Part shown: positions 50,340 to 57,731 of the stretch, piece after piece
How the letters are laid out: the number at the start of each line of letters is the position of its first letter
How positions within the stretch are numbered: position 1 is the first letter of the stretch
Assembly: GCA_035605695.1 (NCBI GenBank)
Contig: DATNGZ010000019.1
Coordinates: forward strand, 168,135 to 232,134
Origin: VRUE01 sp035605695
Lineage (GTDB): Bacteria > Actinomycetota > Thermoleophilia > Solirubrobacterales > 70-9
DNA length: 64,000 bases
Direction of reading: 5' to 3'
Made by a program: the position numbers and the translations under genes
Notes under the pieces: generated by a model
Seen by the model: the letters and a program-made list of their open reading frames with translations, nothing else
Told to the model about the DNA's origin: nothing
The model's database searches: none

Positions 50340-51671
50340 GTGAGCCTGCCGCCGGAACCTAAGAGCTCCCCGTTGGTTCAGACGCTTAAGTGGAGCTTTA
50401 GGCCGCTGCCCTTCATGCAGGAGTGCCGGGAAAAGTACGGCGATTCGTTCAGCGTCAAATTCCTCACCTTCGAGAGGCCGATGGTGCTGATCTCTGACCC
50501 GGCCGCGATTAAGGCTCTCTATACGGAGCGCTCGCATGGGCTGCCGCCGGGGCGCGACATCATCCTCACCCCGATCGTCGGCGCCCGCTCGCTGCTGGTC
50601 ACCGAAGGCGCCGATCATCTCGCCCATCGCAAGGTGATGCTGCCGCCCTTCCACGGTGAGCGGATGCGCTCCTACCAGCCGCTGGTCGAGGAGATCGTCG
50701 ACCGCGAGATCGACACCTGGCCGCTGGGCGAGGAGTTCGCGATCCACCCGCGGATGCAGGCGATCACGCTCGAGGTGATCCTGCGCGTCGTCTTCGGCGT
50801 CGCCGATGGCCCTCGCTTGGAGCGCCTGCGCGGAGTCCTGACCAAGGTTCTGGAGGAGACGGCCTCGCCGTTCGCCCAGCTCACCAGCCTCGCTTCTCGC
50901 CGTTTCGGCGGCCGCGGGCCCTGGGCCAGGTTCGAAAAGCAGCTGAACGAGGCCGACGATCTGCTCTACGCCGAGATCGCCGAGCACCGCGCCAACGGCA
51001 ACTACGAGGAGCGCGAGGACATCCTCTCGCTGCTGATGCAGGCCGAATTCGAGGACGGCTCTGGGATGAGCGACACCGATCTGCGCGACCAGCTGATGAC
51101 GCTGCTGCTCGCTGGCCACGAGACCACGGCAACGGCGCTGGCCTGGACCTTCGACCTGCTGCTCCGTCACCCGCGTGAGCTCGGGCGCCTGCGCGACTCG
51201 CTCGAGCAGGGCGAGGACGACTACCTGCGGGCGACGATCAGCGAGTCGCTGCGCCTGCGCCCGGTCGTGCCGCTGGCGGGCCGCCGCCTCAACACGGACC
51301 TGGTATCCGACGGGTTGACGCTGCCCGCCGGTACCGACGTTACCCCGGCGATCTGGCTCACCCACACCCGCGCTGATTCCTTCCCCGAGCCCTTCGCCTT
51401 TCGCCCCGAGCGCTTTCTCGAAGGCTCGCCGGACACCTACGCCTGGATTCCCTTCGGCGGCGGGATCCGCCGCTGCATCGGCGCCGCCTTCGCCGAGTTC
51501 GAGATGCGGATCGCCCTGCGCGAGGTGCTGACCCGCTGCGAGCTGCACAAGGCCAGCCCGGCGCCGGAGAAGATCGGCCGCCGCAACATCACCCTCTCGC
51601 CCAAGGACGGCACTCCGGTCGTCCTCACCGCCCGCCACCCGGCGGGCGAGCGTGACCTCGTCCCGGCCTAG
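50340..51671 (+). CDS. Cytochrome P450
   Basis: A 443-residue P450 from GTG 50340; in-frame codons further upstream lie in the palindrome. I-helix LLLAGHETTATALAWTFDLL, K-helix ISESLRLRPVVPLAGRRLN, PERF motif FAFRPERFLEG, and the heme loop WIPFGGGIRRCIGAAFAEFE with the thiolate Cys are canonical. There is no membrane anchor and no fused reductase, so it needs external ferredoxin partners not seen here. The substrate is unknown; the sequence class resembles CYP110/135-type bacterial oxidases. Confidence 0.93.
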   Translation: MSLPPEPKSSPLVQTLKWSFRPLPFMQECREKYGDSFSVKFLTFERPMVLISDPAAIKALYTERSHGLPPGRDIILTPIVGARSLLVTEGADHLAHRKVMLPPFHGERMRSYQPLVEEIVDREIDTWPLGEEFAIHPRMQAITLEVILRVVFGVADGPRLERLRGVLTKVLEETASPFAQLTSLASRRFGGRGPWARFEKQLNEADDLLYAEIAEHRANGNYEEREDILSLLMQAEFEDGSGMSDTDLRDQLMTLLLAGHETTATALAWTFDLLLRHPRELGRLRDSLEQGEDDYLRATISESLRLRPVVPLAGRRLNTDLVSDGLTLPAGTDVTPAIWLTHTRADSFPEPFAFRPERFLEGSPDTYAWIPFGGGIRRCIGAAFAEFEMRIALREVLTRCELHKASPAPEKIGRRNITLSPKDGTPVVLTARHPAGERDLVPA

Positions 51672-51974
51672 CTACTTGGTTCGAGCAGCCTTGGCCGCCG
51701 GATGTTCCTGCGCCCAGCGCGCGATCGTGCTCGAGCCGGAGATAACCTCGCCGTCGTCGAGGACGAGGATCGGCACCTCGTTAGTGCCGCTCAGTTTCTT
51801 TACCTCGGCCCGCTCCTCATCGCGGTTGCCCCAGGTCCAGGGCATCAGCCGATAGCCACCAACCGTCTTCAACTCGTATTTGTATCCGGCGGCATCGAGT
51901 GCCTTGCCCGCCTTCGCACAAGGATGCGCAAAGGCCGGCCCGGTCTTCTTCTGTCCGCACGTGTAGAGGACCAT
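51672..51974 (-). CDS. Glutaredoxin/GST-N-terminal-like small protein
   Basis: A 100-residue thioredoxin fold: MVLYTCGQKKTGPAFAHPCA at the N-terminus with two cysteines spaced widely (not CxxC), cis-Pro loop GTNEVPILVLDDGEVISGSS and terminal helix TIARWAQEHP. It resembles the N-terminal half of glutathione S-transferases standing alone. It shares the strand of the amine oxidase gene, which ends 15 bases upstream of it. Confidence 0.75.
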   Translation of the reverse strand: MVLYTCGQKKTGPAFAHPCAKAGKALDAAGYKYELKTVGGYRLMPWTWGNRDEERAEVKKLSGTNEVPILVLDDGEVISGSSTIARWAQEHPAAKAARTK

Positions 51975-51989
51975 CAGCGAACCATATCC

Positions 51990-53402
51990 TCAGATGTCGA
52001 GGGCTGCGAGGACCTCGGCGGCGGCCCGTTCGCCCGAGCGTACGGCACCGTCCATGTAGCCGTTCCAAACAGTCGCAGTCTCTGCGCCGGCCCAGTGGAG
52101 CGGGCCGATCGACGCTCGCAGGGCGCGGCCGTATTCGGTCCAGCCGCCGGTGGTCATCAGGCAGCCATAGCAGCCGCGCGTCCACTCCTCCTCCGCCCAA
52201 ATCCGCTCGATGAAGCGCTCCGGTCGCGCTGCCCGCTCGCCGAAGAGGCGGGCGTGGCCGGCGAGGATCGCCTCGCGCCGCTCGGCCGCCGGTCGCGACC
52301 CCCACTGACGTGCCAGGCGCCCCTCGAGGAAACCGAGTAGGACGCCGGGGCTGCCGTCGGGCGGCGAGTTGTCGAAGACGACGCGGGCGGGTCCACCGTC
52401 GCTGGCCGCCTGCCCCGACAGCCCTTCCTCGCGCCAGAAGGGACGCTCGTAGATCGCCATCGTCTTGATCACGGTGCCCTGCGGCATGCGCTGTGTCAGC
52501 TGATCGCGCCGGGCCGGCAATGGTGGGTCATAGGCGATCCGCCCCGCCAGGGTCGGCGGCACGGCAACGATCGCGCGGTGGGCGCGCACGGTCAGCATGC
52601 CCGGCTCACCGTCCGCCCCGTCGGCTCGCAGGACGACGCCACCGGAGCCGTGCTCGACTCGCCGCACCGGCGCCGTCAGGCAGAAGCGACGCTCGCCGAG
52701 CTGCTCGGCCATCAGCAGGGCAAGGCGCTGCGAGCCGCCGTGGAAACGGTCCTGCTGGGCGCCGCCGTCGGTGCCGAGCAGCGTGCTGAAGCCGCTGCCC
52801 GAGCGGGTGTAAAAGAGGACGTGGAGCAGCGAGACGTCGCTCGGCTCCGCTGCCCAGACCGCCTCGGTGGCGAGCTCGAAGAGCGTGCGGGCGGCGGCGG
52901 TACGGGTGTTGCGCCGGACCCAGGTGGCGAAGGTCTGTCCATCCCAGTCCAGTGCCTTCGCGGCTAGCCAGGGCTCCTCGAGCGGCACGCTCCGCGCCAT
53001 CCGGTCAAGGCGGGCGCGCGCCTGTTCGAAGTCGATTAGCGCTAGCGGCGAGATCGCCCGCGAGAGGTCGCGGACCAAGCGCGGGCTCGCGTCAGTGATT
53101 GGGCCCTCATAGGAGGCGAGCTTCCCCGAGATCTCGATCAAGTGCCGTCCCTCGTCATGGGTCGGAAAGGTGCCAACGCCAAGCTCACCGGCCAGCGCCG
53201 CGACCCGCTCCTGGGTTGGCCCGATCCACTGGCCGCCGACCTCGACCACCTTGCCATCGCCGATCTCCTCGTTGAGCAACCGGCCGCCGACCCGATCCCG
53301 CGCCTCGACCACAACCGGTTCGACCCCAGTCGCGGCAAGCCGGCGGGCGGCAACAAGCCCCGCGAGCCCGGCGCCGACGATCGCGACGTCCGCATCGATC
53401 AT
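51990..53402 (-). CDS. Flavin-dependent monoamine oxidase family protein
   Basis: A 470-residue protein from ATG 53402. The FAD-binding DVAIVGAGLAGLVAARRLAA then VVVEARDRVGGRLLNEEIGD, VEVGGQWIGPTQERVAALAG, and the C-terminal LHWAGAETATVWNGYMDGAV are typical of plant/bacterial amine oxidases. No signal peptide is seen. The FAD-linking Cys of animal enzymes is absent, as usual in bacteria. It is divergent from the toxin-antitoxin pair beginning near 53491. Confidence 0.9.
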   Translation of the reverse strand: MIDADVAIVGAGLAGLVAARRLAATGVEPVVVEARDRVGGRLLNEEIGDGKVVEVGGQWIGPTQERVAALAGELGVGTFPTHDEGRHLIEISGKLASYEGPITDASPRLVRDLSRAISPLALIDFEQARARLDRMARSVPLEEPWLAAKALDWDGQTFATWVRRNTRTAAARTLFELATEAVWAAEPSDVSLLHVLFYTRSGSGFSTLLGTDGGAQQDRFHGGSQRLALLMAEQLGERRFCLTAPVRRVEHGSGGVVLRADGADGEPGMLTVRAHRAIVAVPPTLAGRIAYDPPLPARRDQLTQRMPQGTVIKTMAIYERPFWREEGLSGQAASDGGPARVVFDNSPPDGSPGVLLGFLEGRLARQWGSRPAAERREAILAGHARLFGERAARPERFIERIWAEEEWTRGCYGCLMTTGGWTEYGRALRASIGPLHWAGAETATVWNGYMDGAVRSGERAAAEVLAALDI

Positions 53403-53474
53403 GTCTGCTGACGCTCGTCCCAGCCCTTTCATCAGCACGAGACTAGCTTCGTGGCCATCGATAGATATCAGATG

Positions 53475-53497
53475 CTACGATCGTCGCACTATCGTAG
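53475..53497. promoter_or_regulatory. Probable autoregulatory operator of the Phd-VapC pair
   Basis: CTACGAT and ATCGTAG form a perfect 7-bp inverted repeat with a 9-base spacer, overlapping the first codons of the antitoxin. Phd-type antitoxins repress their own promoters through such short palindromes. Confidence 0.5.
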
Positions 53498-53748
53498 AAG
53501 TTGCTACACGCGAGCTGCGGAACAAAACCGCCGACCTGCTTAAGCGCGTCGAGGCGGGAGAGAGCATGGTGATCACCGTGCGCGGGAAGCCGGTCGCCGA
53601 TCTGGTGCCGCACAACAGCGGGCCGAGATGGCTCACGCCTTCGGACATTCTCGCGATTCGCGAGAGCGCGGATGCCGACCCCACCTTTCGTGCCGATCTC
53701 GATCGGTTGGCCGGAGGAACGACTGACGACTTGGACCCGATCTGGTGA
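53491..53748 (+). CDS. Phd/YefM-type antitoxin (start uncertain)
   Basis: The protein reads VEVATRELRNKTADLLKRVE then AGESMVITVRGKPVADLVPH, the DNA-binding domain of Phd/YefM antitoxins, with a toxin-binding tail (PSDILAIRESADADPTFRAD). No ATG, GTG or TTG occurs at the expected place; the coordinate uses an in-frame ATC inside the operator palindrome. The next in-frame ATG upstream (53401) would add 30 residues overlapping the divergent amine oxidase start. The stop overlaps the toxin start. Confidence 0.75.
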   Translation: MVEVATRELRNKTADLLKRVEAGESMVITVRGKPVADLVPHNSGPRWLTPSDILAIRESADADPTFRADLDRLAGGTTDDLDPIW

Positions 53749-54155
53749 CCTCCAAACGCGCGCCGGTCGGACTCGTCGACACGTCCGTCCTGGTAGCTGT
53801 CGAGAAGGGCCGTCCGTTGCGGGAGGAGGCTCTCCCCGAACGCTCCGCGGTCTCGATCATCACCGTTGCCGAGCTACGCGCCGGAGTGCTGGCGGCGCCC
53901 GATATCGAAAGCCGCGATCGACGCATGGCCACTCTCGAAGGGGTCGCGGGAGCCACGATCATGCCGGTCGAAGCAAGGGTGGCTCGAGCCTGGGCGGCGA
54001 TGCGGGCCTACCTTGCGGCATCTGGGCGGGGAGTTGGTGCGAACGATCTATGGATAGCCGCGACGGCAGCAGCGCATCGAATGCCCTTGCTTACCCAGGA
54101 TGGCGACTTCGATGCCCTCTCCGGCGTTGAAGGCCTGACCGTGATCCCGGTCTGA
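53745..54155 (+). CDS. vapC: VapC-type PIN-domain toxin
   Basis: A 136-residue PIN ribonuclease from GTG 53745. Active-site acids are in GLVDTSVLVAVEKG, SIITVAELRAGVLAA, GANDLWIAATAAA and LLTQDGDFDAL. It is coupled to the Phd-type antitoxin by a GTGA overlap. This is the second toxin-antitoxin pair in the window; the other at 29.7-30.4 kb uses an AbrB-type antitoxin. Confidence 0.92.
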   Translation: MTSKRAPVGLVDTSVLVAVEKGRPLREEALPERSAVSIITVAELRAGVLAAPDIESRDRRMATLEGVAGATIMPVEARVARAWAAMRAYLAASGRGVGANDLWIAATAAAHRMPLLTQDGDFDALSGVEGLTVIPV

Positions 54156-54168
54156 GGCCCGTCAGCCT

Positions 54169-55455
54169 CTAGCCCCGCAGCGCTTCAAGCCGCTCGAAGA
54201 TCTCTGGGATGTGGGTCAGGTAGGCGTCGTAGTCGAAGACAGCGTCCAGGTCTAGCTCCGGGGCTGCCTTGCCGAGCAGGGCGCGGAACGGGGTTGCCGT
54301 GTCCCAGGCCTGCTGGGCGTTTTCCTGGACTATGCGGTAGGCGTCGTCGCGGGTCATGCCGGACTCGACCAGGGCGGTTAGGGCGCGCTGGCTGAAGAGG
54401 GCGCCGTGGGTGAGGTCGAGGTTCTCCCGCATGCGCTCGCTGCGGACGTTCATGCCGCTGGCGACCTTGGTTGCCAGGTCCTGCATGTAGTCGAGGCCGA
54501 TCGTCGCATCGGGCAGGATCACGCGCTCGGCGCCGGAGTGGGAGATGTCGCGCTCGTGCCAGAGGGCGACGTTCTCGAAGCCGGCCTGGGCGTAGCCGCG
54601 CAGGACGCGGGCGAGGCCGGTGATCCGCTCGGTGCGGATCGGGTTGCGCTTGTGCGGCATCGCCGAGGAGCCCTTCTGCTGGCCGGAGGCGAACGGCTCC
54701 TCGACCTCACGCACCTCCGTGCGCTGCAGGTTGCGGACCTCGGTGGCGAAGCGCTCGAGACCGGCGCCGGCGAGGGCGACCTGGGAGAGCAGGACGGCGT
54801 GGCGGTCGCGCGGGATTACCTGCGTCGCCACGTCCTCGCGCTTCAATCCAAGCCGCTCCATCACCCGCGCCTCGACCGCCGGCGGCACCGAGGCATAGGT
54901 CCCGACCGCGCCGGAGAGCTTGCCGAAGGCGAGCTGCCCAAAAGCGTCCTTGAGGCGGGCGAGGTTGCGATCGGCCTCGAAGGCGAACCCTGCCAGGCGC
55001 AGGCCAAAGGTTGTCGGCTCAGCGTGAACGCCGTGGGTGCGGCCAACGCAAAGAGTGTCCCGATGCTCCAACGCCCGCTCGATCAGCGCATCGCGATAGC
55101 CACGCGCACTCGCCAGCACGACCTCGCCAGCCTCACGCAGCTGCAGAGCCAGCGCCGTGTCGAGCACATCAGAAGAGGTCAATCCGTAGTGGATCCAACG
55201 CCCATGCTCACCAACCGACGCAGCCACAACGTCAACGAACGCAGCGACATCATGGTCAGTCACCTTCTCCCGCTCATTAACCGCCTCAACCGTGAACGAG
55301 GCATTCGCCCGCGCTGCCTCAGAAGCTCCTGCAGGGACAACGCCCTGCTCGGCCCAAGCCTCAGTAGCTGCCAGCTCAACCTCCAGCCAGCACTCGAACT
55401 TCCGCTGGGGAGACCAAACCGCGCCGATCTCCGGCCGCGTGTATCGAGGAATCAA
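54169..55455 (-). CDS. purB: Adenylosuccinate lyase
   Basis: A 428-residue enzyme acting twice in purine synthesis (SAICAR and adenylosuccinate cleavage). TTG 55455 gives the usual start IPRYTRPEIGAVWSPQRKFE and has GAGG six bases upstream. HYGLTSSDVLDTALALQLRE, VGRTHGVHAEPTTFGLRLAG with the catalytic His, and SSAMPHKRNPIRTERITGLA with the fumarase-superfamily signature are present. A palindromic repeat occupies the space just upstream. Confidence 0.95.
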   Translation of the reverse strand: MIPRYTRPEIGAVWSPQRKFECWLEVELAATEAWAEQGVVPAGASEAARANASFTVEAVNEREKVTDHDVAAFVDVVAASVGEHGRWIHYGLTSSDVLDTALALQLREAGEVVLASARGYRDALIERALEHRDTLCVGRTHGVHAEPTTFGLRLAGFAFEADRNLARLKDAFGQLAFGKLSGAVGTYASVPPAVEARVMERLGLKREDVATQVIPRDRHAVLLSQVALAGAGLERFATEVRNLQRTEVREVEEPFASGQQKGSSAMPHKRNPIRTERITGLARVLRGYAQAGFENVALWHERDISHSGAERVILPDATIGLDYMQDLATKVASGMNVRSERMRENLDLTHGALFSQRALTALVESGMTRDDAYRIVQENAQQAWDTATPFRALLGKAAPELDLDAVFDYDAYLTHIPEIFERLEALRG

Positions 55456-55471
55456 CGAAAGCCTCGCTTCG

Positions 55472-55567
55472 GGCGGGTGGCGCGGTGGCGGGGGTCCCCC
55501 ATAGCGGAGGGCGCGCGAAGCGCGTCCGAGCACATGGGGGAGGGCCGCCGCGACAGGACCCGCCCTC
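55472..55567. repeat. Palindromic repeat family 1, copy d (between purE and purB)
   Basis: It begins GGCGGGTGGCGCGG and ends CGCGACAGGACCCGCC, the same ends as the copies at 24271, 26294 and 26542. The centre differs: CCCCCAT and ATGGGGG enclose an inner hairpin GCGCGCGAAGCGCG. It fills most of the 126-base gap upstream of the purB TTG start. Confidence 0.65.
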
Positions 55568-55581
55568 CGGAGGCGTTCGCG

Positions 55582-56061
55582 TTACGCATTGATGATCCGC
55601 GCGGCCAAGATCCCAGCATTCTTCGCCCCGTCGATAGCCACGCAGGCGACCGGGATCCCGGGAGGCATCTGTACCGCCGAGAGCAGGGCGTCAAGACCGC
55701 CAAGGCTCTTGCCGAGAATCGGCACGCCGATCACCGGCAGGTCGCTGTGGGCGGCGGCGACTCCCGGCAGCGCCGCTGACATCCCGGCGCCGGCGATGAT
55801 CACCTTCAGCCCGCGCATGCGGGCGTTGGTGCAGTACTCGCGCACCATCTCGGGGTCGCGGTGAGCGCTCATCACCCGCATCTCGTGGCTGATCCCGGCC
55901 TCGTCGAGGGCAGCGCCGGCGGGTTCCATCTTCGGCATGTCGTTCTTCGAGCCCATGATAATCCCGACCAGCGGCTCGTCGACGTCGATCTCCTCGAAGG
56001 CCTCTTCGACCGCCGCTGACGGGGTCGGCTCGCTGGGCTGGGGCTCTGAGATCTCGCTCAT
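55582..56061 (-). CDS. purE: N5-CAIR mutase (PurE)
   Basis: A 159-residue protein with an acidic leader of about 30 residues before the core. VGIIMGSKNDMPKMEPAGAA, MRVMSAHRDPEMVREYC with the catalytic Ser-His, AGAGMSAALPGVAAAHSDLP and VIGVPILGKSLGGLDALLSA are the class-I PurE motifs. No purK lies in the window. It follows purD by 27 bases. Confidence 0.95.
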   Translation of the reverse strand: MSEISEPQPSEPTPSAAVEEAFEEIDVDEPLVGIIMGSKNDMPKMEPAGAALDEAGISHEMRVMSAHRDPEMVREYCTNARMRGLKVIIAGAGMSAALPGVAAAHSDLPVIGVPILGKSLGGLDALLSAVQMPPGIPVACVAIDGAKNAGILAARIINA

Positions 56062-56088
56062 CTCATCCTCTCTGGGGGGTGGGCTGGG

Positions 56089-57363
56089 TTAGCTGGCGAC
56101 GCGGTCGACCGCTCGGGCTGCGATGTCAGATCGCATCTGCATCCCATCGAACTCGATCCGCTTGGCGGCATCGTACGCACGATCGCGAGCCTCGGCGGGC
56201 GAGCCCCCCAGCGCGGTCAGGTTGAGCACGCGCCCGCCGGCGGTGACGATCTCATCCTCGCGCGTGGCCGTGCCGGCGTGGGTCACCTCGGCCAGCTCGG
56301 CGGCGGCGTCGAGACCGCGGATCGCGTCTCCCTTCGAAGAGGACCCGGGGTAGCCGGCGGAGGCAAGGACCAGCGTCACGGCCCACTCCTCGCTGAACTC
56401 GGCCTCGGCTCCTGCCAATCCGCCCGGCTCGCGCGCGGAGAGGCAGAGGTCGACCAGGTCGGAGCGCAGGCGCGGCAACACCGCCTGGGTCTCGGGATCG
56501 CCGAAGCGGGTGTTGAACTCGAGCACCTTGGGTCCCTCGGGGCCGATCATCAGCCCGGCGTAGAGGACGCCGTGGAAGGGTCGCCCGCGCCGCGCCATCG
56601 CGGCGACGATCGGCCGGTGGACGGCGTCGACGATCTCCTCAACCTCGGCCGCGCCAAAGCCGGGCACCGGCGAGTAGCTGCCCATGCCGCCGGTGTTCGG
56701 CCCCTCGTCGCCGTCGAAGATTCGCTTGTAGTCCTGGGCCGGCGCCAGCGGCACGACGTTCTCGCCGTCGCAGAGCGCCAGCAGCGAGAGCTCCTCGCCC
56801 TCGAGGAACTCCTCCAGCACCACGGTGGTCTCGCCGAAGCGCCGCTCGGTGAAGAAGACGTCGACGGCCTCCCGCGCCTCGGATTCTCCGGCGCAGATGA
56901 TCACTCCCTTGCCCGCCGCCAGCCCGTCGGCCTTCAGCACCGCCGGGTAGGGGACGGAGGCGATCCGCGCAACTGCCTCCTCGTGGCTGCGCAGCAGCTG
57001 GTGCGAGGCGGTCGGCACCCCCGCCTCTTGCATTAGCTCCTTGGCGAAGGCCTTCGAGCCCTCGAGCTCGGCTGCCGCGGAACTCGGCCCGAAGGCCGGC
57101 ACCCCGGCGTCCTCCAGCGCGTCGACAACTCCCGCGACCAGGGCCGCCTCGGGACCGACGACCACGAGGTCGACGCCGCGCTCCTTCGCCGCCTCGACGA
57201 TCGCCTCGACGTCGTCGGCCGCCACACCTGGCAGGCACTCGGCGTCAGCGGCGATCCCCGCGTTGCCAGGCGCGCAGAGCAAATCAGGCGCATGCGCGGA
57301 GCGAGCCAACGCCCGCACGATCGCGTGCTCGCGCCCACCGCCGCCTACTACGAGGATCTTCAA
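56089..57363 (-). CDS. purD: Phosphoribosylamine-glycine ligase
   Basis: A 424-residue ATP-grasp enzyme. MKILVVGGGGREHAIVRALA at the N-terminus, GPEAALVAGVVDALEDAGVP, YPAVLKADGLAAGKGVIICA as the ATP-grasp lid, DYKRIFDGDEGPNTGGMGSY and LEFNTRFGDPETQAVLPRL are all canonical. It is the second gene of a GYD-purD-purE-purB set. Confidence 0.96.
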   Translation of the reverse strand: MKILVVGGGGREHAIVRALARSAHAPDLLCAPGNAGIAADAECLPGVAADDVEAIVEAAKERGVDLVVVGPEAALVAGVVDALEDAGVPAFGPSSAAAELEGSKAFAKELMQEAGVPTASHQLLRSHEEAVARIASVPYPAVLKADGLAAGKGVIICAGESEAREAVDVFFTERRFGETTVVLEEFLEGEELSLLALCDGENVVPLAPAQDYKRIFDGDEGPNTGGMGSYSPVPGFGAAEVEEIVDAVHRPIVAAMARRGRPFHGVLYAGLMIGPEGPKVLEFNTRFGDPETQAVLPRLRSDLVDLCLSAREPGGLAGAEAEFSEEWAVTLVLASAGYPGSSSKGDAIRGLDAAAELAEVTHAGTATREDEIVTAGGRVLNLTALGGSPAEARDRAYDAAKRIEFDGMQMRSDIAARAVDRVAS

Positions 57364-57375
57364 CGTCGCGTCCGC

Positions 57376-57657
57376 CTAGAGCGAGCCGGAAAGCTCGTCG
57401 GCGGACATCGCCGCCAGCGTCTGGCTGGTCATCGTCCCGCGCGAGCCGAGCTCGACCGAAACCTTGGCCATCGTCTTCTCGTCGGGCGCCTCGACGATGG
57501 TGACGAAGTCGTATTGGCCGAGCGTCGCGTACTGCGCCACGACCTTGGCGCCGATCTGCTCGACCTCTTTATTCACCTCGGCCACTCGCCCGGGGTTGTT
57601 CTTCAGCGTCCGCACGCCCTCGGAAGTCAGGTTGGTCAGCATCACGTAAGTCGGCAT
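57376..57657 (-). CDS. GYD-domain protein
   Basis: A 93-residue ferredoxin-like fold protein: YVMLTNLTSEGVRTLKNNPG, QIGAKVVAQYATLGQYDFVT then IVEAPDEKTMAKVSVELGSR. The family name comes from the conserved GxYD, here GQYD. Such proteins often precede purine genes in actinobacteria; the function is unknown. The stop is 12 bases before the purD start. Confidence 0.88.
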   Translation of the reverse strand: MPTYVMLTNLTSEGVRTLKNNPGRVAEVNKEVEQIGAKVVAQYATLGQYDFVTIVEAPDEKTMAKVSVELGSRGTMTSQTLAAMSADELSGSL

Positions 57658-57731
57658 GGCTCTCCTCTCGGCAGGGGATCACAAAGATAGTCGTCGGCGA
57701 CGAAGTGCCGCCGAGATCGACCTACCCGCTT

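Noticed and set aside
50175..51638. A much longer purC reading frame starting inside the P450 gene
   Set aside because: The extension is antisense to the P450 gene; GTG 50174 gives the normal SAICAR synthase length.
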